Positions 1 to 8,414 of a stretch of DNA of 42,315 nt are shown here, one piece after another. The first letter of the stretch is position 1, and each line of letters begins with the position of its first letter. The notes under the pieces are model-generated. The model was not told the origin of the DNA, ran no database searches, and worked only from the letters and a program-made list of their open reading frames with translations. Position numbers and translations under genes: made by a program. The DNA is from Phycisphaeraceae bacterium. GTDB lineage: Bacteria; Planctomycetota; Phycisphaerae; Phycisphaerales; UBA1924. The stretch lies in the NCBI GenBank assembly GCA_009827215.1, contig WUAJ01000002.1:1-42315 (forward strand), read 5' to 3'.

Positions 1-160
1 TGGAGCCGAGCATGGCCCAGAGCAGAACGAGGATGAGTACGGCGAGGTATCCGGAGCGCGCGTAGTTGTGCTTTGAACGGCGCGAGGCGTTTTGAACGAG
101 TCGAACTGCGATTGGGTTTGCGGGTCCTAACCGAAGGAGCCAGCGGAGAAATATGGGCAT
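1..160 (-). CDS. N-terminus of a membrane protein (partial, possibly an ABC-type permease)
   Basis: The frame is open for 53 codons from an ATG at 160 to the window edge. It starts MPIFLRWLLRLGPANPIAVR, has a basic stretch (SRRSKHNYARSGY) and then enters a hydrophobic run (LAVLILVLLWAMLGS), so the N-terminus is cytoplasmic and the first membrane segment begins around residue 38. This pattern resembles the start of multi-pass permeases, including ABC-2 type permeases of planctomycetes, but that is inference from the first 53 residues. No Shine-Dalgarno precedes the ATG; instead TACACT lies 6 nt upstream, so the mRNA may be leaderless. It is divergent from the PEP-CTERM-like gene at 435. The rest of the gene lies outside the window. 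Confidence 0.55.
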   Translation of the reverse strand, partial: MPIFLRWLLRLGPANPIAVRLVQNASRRSKHNYARSGYLAVLILVLLWAMLGS

Positions 161-297
161 GTATGGAGTGTATCGCTTGTTATGAGCAGCGTTGCGGGTT
201 TTTCTCGGGCGTAGAGCTTGTTCGTACAGTCATGACCCACTGTTGTTTGGATTCATAATTATTTGTGTTGCAATCGTTTATGTGTTTCTGTTAGACT

Positions 298-380
298 GAG
301 ACCGCGAGGCCGGGACGCTGGTCTCTGAGAGAAAAGAGAGGACCAATAGACAATCTGTATTCCAACTGTGTTGTTGGAAT
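298..380 (+). promoter_or_regulatory. Structured 5' leader before the PEP-CTERM-like gene
   Basis: The 274-bp gap between the divergent genes holds two inverted repeats. GAGACC (298-303) pairs with GGTCTC (320-325), and ATTCCAAC (359-366) pairs perfectly with GTTGGAAT (373-380) around a 6-nt loop. A weak promoter can be read just upstream: TTGCAA at 268-273 and TTAGAC at 291-296 with a 17-nt spacer. If that promoter is used the mRNA has a leader of roughly 130 nt containing both hairpins. The role is unknown; the inverted repeats could be RNA hairpins or protein-binding sites. Confidence 0.35.
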
Positions 381-434
381 CTTGCATCTTTGTGTTTCTC
401 TCGTGGGCAAAAACCTTAGAGAAAGGGGTTTCAC

Positions 435-938
435 ATGAAGAAGGCAATCACAATTCTTGCTGCATTGGGCGCCGCATCGACTGCGAACGCTGGGCTGACA
501 CTTGACGATCTTTCGATCGGCACCTTGATGGGTGGCGACAGCGTCATGGGCGACACAGCGCTCTCGACTGATGACATGAACGCGGACACCATCGGTACCG
601 GCGGCTCATGGAGCGGTGGCGATGATGTCTACACACTCGTCTGGGGCGGCGGTGACCTTACCCTCGACCTGCTGTTCACTGATGATCTTGGGGATCTTGA
701 TCTGTTCCTCTTTGACAACAACAACCCTGCGGGCGAGCTCGCTCAGGGAATCTCTGTTGATGACAATGAAACAGTCGAGGTTTTAGGACTCGCTGCAGGC
801 ACTTACTGGGTGAGTGTTGACGGCTGGTTGGGTGCTTCCAACAGCTACACACTGAATGTTTCGCAGGACATTCCTGCACCAGCTGGCTTGGCCGTGATCG
901 GTCTTGGTGGTTTGGTCGCTGGACGCCGTCGTCGCTGA
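435..938 (+). CDS. Exported PPC-domain-like protein with PEP-CTERM-like sorting tail
   Basis: The 167-residue protein begins MKKAITILAALGAASTANAG, a classic signal peptide with cleavage after ANA. The middle (residues 60-145: a D-rich beta segment, LFLFDNNNPAG, then GLAAGTYWVSVDG) reads like a pre-peptidase C-terminal (PPC) domain, a small beta sandwich found in secreted proteins. The tail IPAPAGLAVIGLGGLVAG followed by RRRR is a PEP-CTERM-like sorting signal: short P-rich motif, hydrophobic helix, Arg cluster. Such tails are processed by exosortases, which are not seen in this window; here the motif is PAP rather than PEP. A GAGAAAGGGG ribosome site precedes the ATG, and a strong terminator follows. 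Probably a surface or matrix protein; ligand unknown. Confidence 0.8.
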   Translation: MKKAITILAALGAASTANAGLTLDDLSIGTLMGGDSVMGDTALSTDDMNADTIGTGGSWSGGDDVYTLVWGGGDLTLDLLFTDDLGDLDLFLFDNNNPAGELAQGISVDDNETVEVLGLAAGTYWVSVDGWLGASNSYTLNVSQDIPAPAGLAVIGLGGLVAGRRRR

Positions 939-985
939 TTTAACTCTCCAAGTTTTTCATCTGACGACAGACTGCTGAGCAGGTT

Positions 986-1020
986 CCGCCGCACACTTTC
1001 GGGTGTGCGGCGGTTTTATT
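986..1020 (+). terminator. Intrinsic terminator after the PEP-CTERM-like gene
   Basis: CCGCCGCACAC (986-996) pairs perfectly with GTGTGCGGCGG (1003-1013) around a 6-nt loop (TTTCGG) and is followed by TTTTATTTAT. A strong rho-independent terminator about 50 bp past the stop codon. Confidence 0.85.
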
Positions 1021-1119
1021 TATGTGTACTGGGTATCCGTGGTGGTGTTGCACATCCCGGTGCTGTGAATATGCTTTGGGTGGTCATTCAACCTATCTTT
1101 TTAGAGGAGATAGATCAGA

Positions 1120-1830
1120 TTGACAAAGAGAACGCCCAGACTGGACCACTATTCTGAATGTGTTGCAAAGTTTTGTGCTGGGCTTGCAACAATCATTTCA
1201 CGATTGCAGCGAGATGAGCCAGCGGTACAGCTTCTTACATCTGCTCCTACAGATATTGAGACATCCAACAAGATTGAACGGGCACTTCATTCGTTGCTGG
1301 TATTCGATAAAGCCACACAAAGTGGTGCTCAGAGTAAAGCACGGTCATTTATGCCCCCACCACAGAGTGATGTGGTTGAAGGCATGATGGAAACTGTCGC
1401 TCATCTTGTTCGTGGATCATGTTGGGAATCCGAGTTTTGGTTGTATGTGCTGCCGTGCTGTCCGTGTGTAATCCCATCGAGACTAATCGAGGATTTGATT
1501 GCACGCGATGTTGAAGTTGTGATGCTTGCGCATCTCTGTTTGCGAGACAAAGATTTATGGAAGCTTTTTGAAATTGACGAGGCTGCACTTACGCTGGCAA
1601 TCCGTCGGTACATTCACACAGAATATAATAGTGATGAGTTTGAAGAGGTTGTTTCAAACTGCGTGAAACGGAGTTGGGTGACACAGACTCTTGCGTCCTA
1701 TCAAGCGAGTGGTCATGAAAAACTGATTGTGTTGGCCAACACAATATACAAATCCACGGATAGTGAACTACTGCTTGATCGCGCTGATCCGGATTTACTA
1801 CATGAGGTAATGAGACTGAGATCGCCTTGA
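1120..1830 (+). CDS. Unrecognised soluble helical protein (orphan)
   Basis: I do not recognise this 236-residue protein. It starts with TTG at 1120, placed about 9 nt after AGAGGAGA (1103-1110), the only good ribosome site nearby. No signal peptide or membrane segment is visible. The sequence is rich in predicted helices, with paired hydrophobic and acidic stretches (for example IPSRLIEDLIARDVEVVML and LWKLFEIDEAALTLAIRRYI) that could be helical-repeat-like, but this is only an impression. It has seven cysteines, including the cluster LPCCPCVIP. Codon use is more AT-tolerant than in neighbours such as clpC, which may point to recent acquisition or weak expression. It ends just before a bidirectional terminator shared with clpC. 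Confidence 0.65.
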   Translation: MTKRTPRLDHYSECVAKFCAGLATIISRLQRDEPAVQLLTSAPTDIETSNKIERALHSLLVFDKATQSGAQSKARSFMPPPQSDVVEGMMETVAHLVRGSCWESEFWLYVLPCCPCVIPSRLIEDLIARDVEVVMLAHLCLRDKDLWKLFEIDEAALTLAIRRYIHTEYNSDEFEEVVSNCVKRSWVTQTLASYQASGHEKLIVLANTIYKSTDSELLLDRADPDLLHEVMRLRSP

Positions 1831-1847
1831 ATTTGGTAACCCAGATA

Positions 1848-1879
1848 CAAAAGCCGCCCGCGGGTGTGCGGGCGGTTTT
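1848..1879. terminator. Bidirectional terminator between the orphan gene and clpC
   Basis: CCGCCCGC (1854-1861) pairs with GCGGGCGG (1868-1875), with an A-run before and TTTT after, so the hairpin can stop transcripts arriving from both sides of this convergent gap. Confidence 0.8.
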
Positions 1880-1902
1880 GAGGGTGTGATTGTCAGAATC
1901 GA

Positions 1903-4485
1903 TCAGGTGGATTGGGTTCCAGCGGACTCCGGCGGGGTGGACTCTGATGCGGCTTGCGCATCGATGTCTTCCTGACGCGAGTCTGGTTCCGCGGCGTTCT
2001 CCGGCTCGACCCACGAGGTGTTGAACTTGAGGGTCTCGTCGGTGCCGATACGGGTCGCGTCGAGGACATTCTTCTCGTGGAGGTCTCCGGAGAGGAGCAG
2101 TTCGGAGAGTGGGTCCTCGATGTAGGTCCCGATCGCTCTGCGGAGCGGGCGGGCGCCAAAGTCGGGGTTGTATCCCTTCTCGATGAGGAAGTCCTTAGCG
2201 GACTGATCGAGGTTGAGGGTGAAGCCTTGCATCTGGAGGCGCTCGGCGACCTTCGAGACTTCGAACTCGACGATGTGGATGAGGTCTTCCTTGGTGAGTG
2301 GTTTGAAGACCACGACATCATCGAGGCGGTTGATGAACTCGGGGCGGAAGAACCGCTCGATTTCTTTCATCAGCACGGACTTCATGGACTCGAACTTGTT
2401 TTCGGGTGCGTGCTTGCCGAACCCGAATCCGCCGCCGCCCTTGATGAGGTCGGCGCCGATGTTGGAGGTCATGATGATGATGGTGTTGCGGAAGTCCACA
2501 TGGCGTCCGAAGGAGTCTGTTAGTCGGCCTTCTTCCATGATCTGGAGAAGCATGTTGAAGACGTCTGGGTGCGCCTTCTCGACTTCGTCGAGGAGGACGA
2601 CGGAGTACGGGCGTCGGCGGATGGCTTCGGTGAGCTGGCCGCCTTCTTCGTAACCGACGTAGCCTGGAGGGGCGCCGACGAGGCGCGAGACGGTGTGCTT
2701 CTCCATGTACTCGGACATGTCGAGGTGGATGAGTGAATCCGGATTCCCGAACATGAACTCGGCGAGCGACTTGGAGAGCAGGGTCTTACCGACACCTGAT
2801 GGGCCGACGAAGATGAAGGAGCCCATTGGGCGCTTCGGATCTTTGAGGCCTGCTCTTGCGCGGCGGATTGCTTTGGAGATCGCTTTGATCGCGTCGTCCT
2901 GGGAGATGACGGACTTGTGGAGCTCTTCTTCGAGGCGGAGGAGGCGCTTGGCTTCTTCTTTCTCGAGTTTCTGGAGCGGGACGCCGGTCATCTTGGAGAC
3001 GACTTCTGCGATGATCGCTTCGTCCACGAGTCCGGCGGACTCTTGCTGCTTGGCGCGCCATTCCGCTTGGATGTCGTCCTTCTTCTTGCGGAGTTGCTCT
3101 GCTTGATCGCGGAGTTCTGCGGCGGCTTCGTAATCAGCGTTCTTGACCGCGTCGTCCTTGGCGACTGAGAGCTTCTCGATGTCTGCTTCGATGTCCGCGA
3201 GGTTTGGCGGCTTGTTCATCGACTTGATGCGGACGCGAGCGCCGGCTTCGTCGAGCACATCGATGGACTTGTCTGGTTGGACGCGTCCAGAGATGTAACG
3301 ACCAGAGAGCTCAACGGCGGCACGGATCGCGCCGTCGGTGATCTTGACGCGGTGGTGCTCTTCGTACTTGTCGCGGACGCCTTTGAGGATCTCGACGGCT
3401 TGGTCGTCGCTTGGAGGGTCCACAGGGATGGACTGGAATCGGCGATCGAGCGCAGCGTCCTTCTCGATGTACTTGCGGTACTCGTCGAAGGTGGTTGCGC
3501 CGACGCACTGGATCTCTCCACGCGCCATCGCTGGCTTGAGGACGTTTGATGCGTCGATGGCGCCTTCGGCACCGCCGGCGCCGACGAGGGTGTGGAGCTC
3601 GTCGATGAAGAGGATGATGTTGCCTGCTCGGCGGACCTCGTTCATGACGGCTTTGATGCGTTCTTCGAACTGACCGCGGTACTTGGTTCCCGCGACCATC
3701 ATCGCGAGGTCGAGGACGACGACGCGCTTGTCGTGGAGGATGTCTGGGACTTCCTGCGAGACGATGCGTTGTGCGAGGCCTTCGACGATCGCGGTTTTAC
3801 CGACGCCTGCTTCACCTAGGAGGACTGGGTTGTTTTTGGTGCGGCGGCAGAGGATCTGGGTGAGTCGTTCGATCTCGTGGGCGCGGCCGATGACTGGATC
3901 GAGCTGTCCGGTCTGCGCGAGCTCGATGAGATCGCGTCCGAAGGAATCGAGCGCTGGGGTTTTGGATTTGCCTTTGCCCTTTGCGGATGGTCCGGATGGG
4001 GCGTCGGGATCGGAGGAGCTGCTGATCGGTTCGGAGCTTGATTCAGCGCCGGCGCCGAGGAGGTTGAGGACCTCTTCGCGGACTTCTTCGAGTTTGAGCG
4101 ACAGATTCATGAGGACCTGCGCGGCGACGCCGTCGTGCTCGCGGAGGAGTCCGAGGAGGAGGTGCTCGGTCCCGACATAGTTGTGGTTGAGGTTTCGTGC
4201 TTCTTCGATCGCGTACTCGATGACCTTTTTGGCACGAGGTGTTTGCGGGAGTTTGCCCATGGTGACCATTTCTGGTCCGGCGCGGACGAGTCGCTCGACT
4301 TCGAGGCGGACCTTACGGAGGTCTACTTCGAGGTTTTTGAGGACATTGGCGCCGACGCCGCTGCCTTCTTTGACGAGTCCGAGGAGGACGTGTTCGGTCC
4401 CGATGTACTCGTGGTTGAAGCGTTGTGCTTCTTGGTTGGCGAGTGCCATGACTTTGCGGGCACGATCTGTGAATCGTTCAAACAT
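1903..4485 (-). CDS. clpC: ATP-dependent Clp protease ATP-binding subunit ClpC
   Basis: An AAA+ unfoldase of the Clp/Hsp100 family that feeds proteins to the ClpP peptidase in the cytoplasm. In the 860-residue product the order is: two Clp-N repeats (residues 1-145), a Ser/Gly/Lys-rich linker (148-175), first AAA+ domain with Walker A GEAGVGKT (224-231) and Walker B ILFIDE (291-296), a middle region with a UVR motif around [15 protein letters not shown] (451-465), and a second AAA+ domain with Walker A GPSGVGKT (561-568). The UVR motif and length identify ClpC rather than ClpA or ClpB. The frame is open upstream to 4578, but the ATG at 4485 ([12 protein letters not shown]) matches the family start and has GGGAG in front. 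The Ser-rich linker and the acidic, Pro/Gln-rich C-terminal tail (about the last 35 residues) look lineage-specific. No ClpP is in the window. Confidence 0.97.
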   Translation of the reverse strand: MFERFTDRARKVMALANQEAQRFNHEYIGTEHVLLGLVKEGSGVGANVLKNLEVDLRKVRLEVERLVRAGPEMVTMGKLPQTPRAKKVIEYAIEEARNLNHNYVGTEHLLLGLLREHDGVAAQVLMNLSLKLEEVREEVLNLLGAGAESSSEPISSSSDPDAPSGPSAKGKGKSKTPALDSFGRDLIELAQTGQLDPVIGRAHEIERLTQILCRRTKNNPVLLGEAGVGKTAIVEGLAQRIVSQEVPDILHDKRVVVLDLAMMVAGTKYRGQFEERIKAVMNEVRRAGNIILFIDELHTLVGAGGAEGAIDASNVLKPAMARGEIQCVGATTFDEYRKYIEKDAALDRRFQSIPVDPPSDDQAVEILKGVRDKYEEHHRVKITDGAIRAAVELSGRYISGRVQPDKSIDVLDEAGARVRIKSMNKPPNLADIEADIEKLSVAKDDAVKNADYEAAAELRDQAEQLRKKKDDIQAEWRAKQQESAGLVDEAIIAEVVSKMTGVPLQKLEKEEAKRLLRLEEELHKSVISQDDAIKAISKAIRRARAGLKDPKRPMGSFIFVGPSGVGKTLLSKSLAEFMFGNPDSLIHLDMSEYMEKHTVSRLVGAPPGYVGYEEGGQLTEAIRRRPYSVVLLDEVEKAHPDVFNMLLQIMEEGRLTDSFGRHVDFRNTIIIMTSNIGADLIKGGGGFGFGKHAPENKFESMKSVLMKEIERFFRPEFINRLDDVVVFKPLTKEDLIHIVEFEVSKVAERLQMQGFTLNLDQSAKDFLIEKGYNPDFGARPLRRAIGTYIEDPLSELLLSGDLHEKNVLDATRIGTDETLKFNTSWVEPENAAEPDSRQEDIDAQAASESTPPESAGTQST

Positions 4486-4903
4486 GCCTAATTCTCCCGC
4501 CCCCGGTGTGTTGCCGGGTGCTTGTTGGCGATTGTGGTCGCCTGGTTTCCTGTGTCCCTGCTGTTCAAGTGAACGCATTGACCTATGGGACTATTCACTC
4601 ATCGATGGGGTGCGGATGCACAAGAGTGTCCATGCGCTGCGAGAACGGTCCTCTTTCGTATGTATCGGTTGCATGAGGCGTGCCAGTTGGGCGGGACCTG
4701 AAAATCGAGTGCAGATCGTGGTTTTGGGCGTAAAGGTATGAATTTGCATCGGTTTATGGGGGAGATTGACTGTTTTTTGGATCCGATGCTTTGTGAATTA
4801 TGGTGCTGAATCGGCGCGGTGGTGCCAAGTTGGCATGTTGAGCGCGGCTGTCAGAGGGGTGTCGATGTGTTTGATATCGGGAACAGAATTGTGCGCGTGT
4901 GGG

Positions 4904-4931
4904 TTGGGGATGGTGTAGGCGTACCTATAGT
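4904..4931 (+). promoter_or_regulatory. Possible promoter of lpd in the clpC-lpd gap
   Basis: The divergent gap 4486-4995 (510 bp) contains no convincing gene. The best promoter-like pair facing lpd is TTGGGG (4904-4909) and TATAGT (4926-4931), 16 nt apart and about 65 nt before the start codon. No CIRCE (TTAGCACTC inverted repeat) was found on the clpC side. A small GTTCA-N2-TGAAC repeat at 4563-4574 lies near the clpC start. Confidence 0.3.
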
Positions 4932-4995
4932 GGACATGGACGATTGAAACTGACTCTCATGCTCGATTCTGAGCGTTTTGAAGAAGGACTTTGGC

Positions 4996-6537
4996 GTGGC
5001 AAACAAGCACTTTGATGTTGTGGTGATCGGTGGCGGGCCTGGTGGATATGTGGGTGCGATTCGGGCGGCGCAGCTCGGGTACAAAACAGCGATCATCGAG
5101 CGTGCTCGCTTGGGTGGTGTGTGTCTGAACTGGGGGTGCATCCCATCGAAGGCGCTCATCGCGAACGCGGAGCTCATGGAAAAGCTCGCGGAGCAGGAAG
5201 AATGGGGCATCAGCACGGGCGAGGTCAAGTTTGACTGGAATAAGGTCATCGGACGCTCGCGAGATGTCGCGGACAAGCTCAACAAGGGTGTTGAGTTCCT
5301 GATGAAGAAGAACAAGATCGAGTTCTTCAACAAGCACGCGAAGATCGTGAAAGCCGGGCCGAAGGTCGAGATCGAGATTCGTGACTGCACGCTCAACGAG
5401 GAGTTCACGCCTTCGCCTGTCGAGGTTGGGAAGGCAGCGGAGACGATCACGGCGGACAAGGTGATTGTCGCGACCGGCGCGGTTGCTCGGGATCTGCCGT
5501 TTGCGAAGTTTGATGGGGACAAGATCTGGGGTGCTCGTGAGGCGATGCACAACAAGGAGAAGCCGGACCATTTGATCGTGGTGGGTGCGGGCGCGATCGG
5601 GATGGAGTTCGGATATGTGTACAAGAACTTCGGATCGAAGGTGACGATCATCGAGATGCTCGATCGCTTGGTCCCTGTCGAGGACGAGCAGGTCGGCAAG
5701 GAGATGACGAAGGTCTACAAGAAGCACGGCTTTGATGTGAAGGTCAAGACGGGCGTGATGGACATCGACACCAAGGGCAAGGGCGTCAAGGTCACCTGTG
5801 CTCCGATCGGCAAGGACGGCAAGCCTGACGCTTCGAAGAAGGAAGTGATCGAGGGCGACAAGGTCTTGCTCGCGATTGGGGTGGTTGGTCGCTTTGATGG
5901 GTTGTTTGATGAGTCGCTCGGTCTTGAGACGGTCAATGGTCACATCAAGACGGACTATGTGCCTTTGAGTAGTGACTCTCCGAGTGATCCCAAGGCGCTG
6001 GATTACAAGACGAACCTGCCTGGGATTTACGCGATCGGCGATGTGATCGGTCCGCCTTGGCTGGCGCACGTTGCTGGTGAAGAGGCGGTGCTGTGTGTCG
6101 AGCGGTTCGCGTTCAAAGAAGGCAAGGCGAAGCACGATCCGATCCCGATGGATTACACGGTGATCCCTGGGTGTACATACTGTCATCCGCAGGTCGGGTC
6201 GGTCGGGTACACGGAGCAGGCGCTCAAGGCGCAGGGTCTGAAGAAGGGCGAGGACTACGAGGTCGGCGTCTTCCAGAACCAAGCGCTCGGCAAGGCGATC
6301 GCGACGCGCCACACCGATGGGTTTGTCAAGATCATCCGCGGGCTCCCTCGCGGCGAGATCCTGGGTGCGCACATCATGGGTGATCAAGCGACGGAACTCA
6401 TCGCGGAACTCACACTCGGGCGTCGTCTCGAAGCGACGACGGAAGAGATCATCGCGACGGTCCACGCGCATCCGACGATGCACGAGGCGGTGCATGAAGC
6501 GGCGCTGGCGTCTGAGGGGCGTGTGATCAACTCGTAA
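4996..6537 (+). CDS. lpdA: Dihydrolipoyl dehydrogenase
   Basis: The FAD flavoenzyme (E3) that reoxidises dihydrolipoamide with NAD+ in 2-oxoacid dehydrogenase and glycine cleavage complexes. Visible motifs in order: FAD-binding GGGPGGYVGAIRAAQLG near the N-terminus, the redox disulfide GGVCLNWGCIPSKA, the NAD-binding GAGAIGMEFG, the second FAD motif YAIGDVIGPPWLAHVAGEEA, and the C-terminal active-site HAHPTMHEAVHEA with its His/Glu pair. A TTG at 4978 is in frame, but GTG at 4996 (MANKHFDVVVIGGG) sits 6 nt after AAGAAGGAC and is the better start, giving 513 residues, slightly longer than the usual 460-480. The extra length lies mostly in insertions in the FAD and NAD domains. No E1 or E2 genes are adjacent, so it may serve several complexes. 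A strong terminator follows. Confidence 0.96.
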   Translation: MANKHFDVVVIGGGPGGYVGAIRAAQLGYKTAIIERARLGGVCLNWGCIPSKALIANAELMEKLAEQEEWGISTGEVKFDWNKVIGRSRDVADKLNKGVEFLMKKNKIEFFNKHAKIVKAGPKVEIEIRDCTLNEEFTPSPVEVGKAAETITADKVIVATGAVARDLPFAKFDGDKIWGAREAMHNKEKPDHLIVVGAGAIGMEFGYVYKNFGSKVTIIEMLDRLVPVEDEQVGKEMTKVYKKHGFDVKVKTGVMDIDTKGKGVKVTCAPIGKDGKPDASKKEVIEGDKVLLAIGVVGRFDGLFDESLGLETVNGHIKTDYVPLSSDSPSDPKALDYKTNLPGIYAIGDVIGPPWLAHVAGEEAVLCVERFAFKEGKAKHDPIPMDYTVIPGCTYCHPQVGSVGYTEQALKAQGLKKGEDYEVGVFQNQALGKAIATRHTDGFVKIIRGLPRGEILGAHIMGDQATELIAELTLGRRLEATTEEIIATVHAHPTMHEAVHEAALASEGRVINS

Positions 6538-6559
6538 GCGCACGATCGAATCGTTCTTG

Positions 6560-6585
6560 AACCCGCTCTTTGAGCGGGTTTTTTG
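6560..6585 (+). terminator. Intrinsic terminator after lpd
   Basis: AACCCGCTC (6560-6568) pairs with GAGCGGGTT (6571-6579), followed by TTTTGTTTTG. Same CCCGCT...AGCGGG core as the terminators at 7400 and 9738. Confidence 0.85.
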
Positions 6586-6752
6586 TTTTGTAAGTCAGCG
6601 CGGCTCTGGTTGTGCGTCATGCAATCGAAGTGTTTCTGCACAAACCGGTGCGGGAATTTCGGCGTACATTGAAAGAACACGCGTTTCTCGCTCCGCGTTC
6701 TCGTGGATCATTCCGGCGCGCTTGGGACACGCACAGTGCATAGGAGGCATAT

Positions 6753-7370
6753 ATGTCGAAGGTTATCAATATCGCTAAGTTCACATTCGCCTTTGTGGTG
6801 ATCGCGGGCGGGTTCTCGATCATCATTGGTTCGCTCATGGGTGGTGGCGCTTCGCGGAGCTACGACAAGATCCGCGGGATTAACTCTGATCCGCGATCCA
6901 TTCTTGTTCAGGCGGTGCTGATCGAATCGGACGCGGGGGTTGGCGGGGATCTTGAGATGCCCTCGGCTGGGTCGCGGCTTTCGGATTCGGGGTTTCAGGA
7001 GTTGTTGTCTGATGCGGACGAGCTGCGTGAGTCGGGCGCGGCTCGGGTGCGTACGCCTGCGATTCTTGTGCAACACGGCGAGTCGGGAGGGATCACGGTC
7101 AGGATCGGGGATCGTGTGTTTGACACGGATGTGTCTCCGAGCGTGATTGATACCAAGCATGGGCCGGTGCTGCGCGTGGCGCTGCAGATTCATCGCACGG
7201 ATACAGATTCTTCGGCGGCGCCGAGCGAGCTTTCATTTACGACCGCGTTCACCTCGGCGCCGGGCGGCGCAGTAGTGCTGGATCTTGCCGGGCTTGGGGT
7301 GGAGGAGTCCCGGGCGGTGCTCGCGCTGCGTACCTCGCTGAGTGATCCGACGCCGACGCAGAACAACTGA
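6753..7370 (+). CDS. Membrane-anchored protein with a weak secretin-like segment
   Basis: A 205-residue protein with a perfect ribosome site (AGGAGG, 6741-6746) six nt before the ATG. Residues 8-30 (FTFAFVVIAGGFSIIIGSL) form one membrane segment or an uncleaved signal, so the rest should lie outside the cytoplasmic membrane. The segments SILVQAVLIESD, ARVRTPAILVQHGESGGITVRIGD and GPVLRVALQIHRTD follow the order of conserved blocks in secretin domains of type II secretion proteins (a beta-strand block, a Pro block ending in a glycine turn, then an LRV block), but the protein is far too short to form a secretin ring. I take this as weak similarity only. It sits alone between two terminators. 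Confidence 0.7.
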   Translation: MSKVINIAKFTFAFVVIAGGFSIIIGSLMGGGASRSYDKIRGINSDPRSILVQAVLIESDAGVGGDLEMPSAGSRLSDSGFQELLSDADELRESGAARVRTPAILVQHGESGGITVRIGDRVFDTDVSPSVIDTKHGPVLRVALQIHRTDTDSSAAPSELSFTTAFTSAPGGAVVLDLAGLGVEESRAVLALRTSLSDPTPTQNN

Positions 7371-7399
7371 GAATGATTGGGATTTGTTGATTGTTTGAT

Positions 7400-7425
7400 A
7401 AGCCCGCTTCCTGAGCGGGTTTTTT
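7400..7425 (+). terminator. Intrinsic terminator
   Basis: AGCCCGCT...AGCGGG hairpin (arms 7403-7408 and 7414-7419) followed by TTTTTT, 30 bp after the stop codon of the anchored protein. Confidence 0.85.
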
Positions 7426-7496
7426 CTTGTGATTGGGGAAAGTACCTATTAGGATAGCGTGGTCTGATAACTTTGAATGAAAGGACGCTCGTGGTG

Positions 7497-8357
7497 ATGA
7501 ATAGAGAAAATAGAGGGACGCTATTGGCGCTTGGGGCACTTGCATTTGGTTCGTTTCACGGCTCGGCGCTTGGCGCTGAGATTCTTCCTGAATCGCGGGA
7601 CTCGATGCTGATGGTTACGTTTGCGAATCTTGGATACACAGCGGGGTACGAGGGCGACGGTGCGGACCCGATCTTGCTCAGCAGTGATGCGCTGGATTCG
7701 GAAGACGACTTCCTTGTGTTCGATGACATGTTCTATGGGCCGGATGGGTTTGATCGGATCAACACGGGGAGTTTCACGGCTGAGCAGGATGTGACCTTTG
7801 AGCCGGGGTTGATGGGGTTCGACTTCTCGGCGTTTGCGACGGTTTCGGGGGATGCGAATCCGCTGATCACGATCGACAACGACATGTTCGTCTACTTCGC
7901 GGTCAGCGAGGACACGAGCGCGACGCTGACGGTTGAGTACGACGGCGATACCAATGTTGGTGATGACGCGGTGGGGTGTCGATTGCGTGAGGTTGGGCCT
8001 GGGAGTGATCCGGTTGTTCTGGACACGCTGTTTAATCTCGGCGCGTTCCCCGATGGGCCGGGCATGATTGAGATGGAAGTGGACTTGATCGCGGGCAAGC
8101 GGTACCGCTTCTATGTCGACAGTCACGCGCGGAGCTTGGTCACGGTTGGCGCAAACGAGAGCTCGATCAATGTGACGCTGGCGCTGCCTTGTCCGGCGGA
8201 CTTTACTGGAGAGGGCGACCTGAACTTTCTTGATGTCAGCGCGTTTCTTGAAGCGTACGGCAATATGGATCCGAGCGCGGACTTTGAGGAGGACGGAAAC
8301 TTCAATTTCCTCGATGTGAGCGCGTTCCTCGCGGCGTACGCGGATGGATGCCCATAA
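7497..8357 (+). CDS. Exported protein with GC-type dockerin tail
   Basis: The N-terminus NRGTLLALGALAFGSFHGSALGA is split by a short basic start and reads as a signal peptide with cleavage near ALGA. Residues about 25-225 are acidic and beta-rich with no motif I can name; one part (DMFVYFAVSEDTSATLTVEY and KRYRFYVDSHARSL) resembles PPC-like beta sandwiches. The last 55 residues are a paired dockerin module, starting CPADFTGEGDLNFLDVSAFL and ending ADGCP, with two calcium-loop-like repeats. The start is uncertain: AAGGA (7481-7485) could serve GTG 7491, GTG 7494 or ATG 7497; the ATG is given. First of four dockerin-tailed genes in a row. Confidence 0.8.
   Translation: MNRENRGTLLALGALAFGSFHGSALGAEILPESRDSMLMVTFANLGYTAGYEGDGADPILLSSDALDSEDDFLVFDDMFYGPDGFDRINTGSFTAEQDVTFEPGLMGFDFSAFATVSGDANPLITIDNDMFVYFAVSEDTSATLTVEYDGDTNVGDDAVGCRLREVGPGSDPVVLDTLFNLGAFPDGPGMIEMEVDLIAGKRYRFYVDSHARSLVTVGANESSINVTLALPCPADFTGEGDLNFLDVSAFLEAYGNMDPSADFEEDGNFNFLDVSAFLAAYADGCP
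8190..8354 (+). repeat. Dockerin module 1 (two NFLDVSAFL repeats)
   Basis: Encodes 55 residues from CPADFTG to GCP. Both halves keep the Asp/Gly/Asn loop and NFLDVSAFL. Near-identical DNA recurs at 9543, 11737 and, more diverged, 13430. Confidence 0.85.
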
Positions 8358-8414
8358 CTGATCGGCAGTGCGCTGAGTCTGCGCGCATGAATGAATACAT
8401 GCAAGGAGATACGA

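Noticed and set aside
73-447. Short open frames on both strands of the first intergenic region
   Set aside because: They contradict the signal-peptide gene at 435 or the partial membrane gene at 1-160, and show no ribosome site or motif.
4563-4574. GTTCA-AG-TGAAC inverted repeat near the clpC start
   Set aside because: Five-base arms are common by chance and no second copy or known heat-shock motif (CIRCE) was seen.
4957-6543. Long open frame (528 codons) on the strand opposite lpd
   Set aside because: It is antisense to a clear dihydrolipoyl dehydrogenase and consists of low-complexity Arg/Asp/Leu-rich sequence, typical of a shadow of a GC-rich gene.
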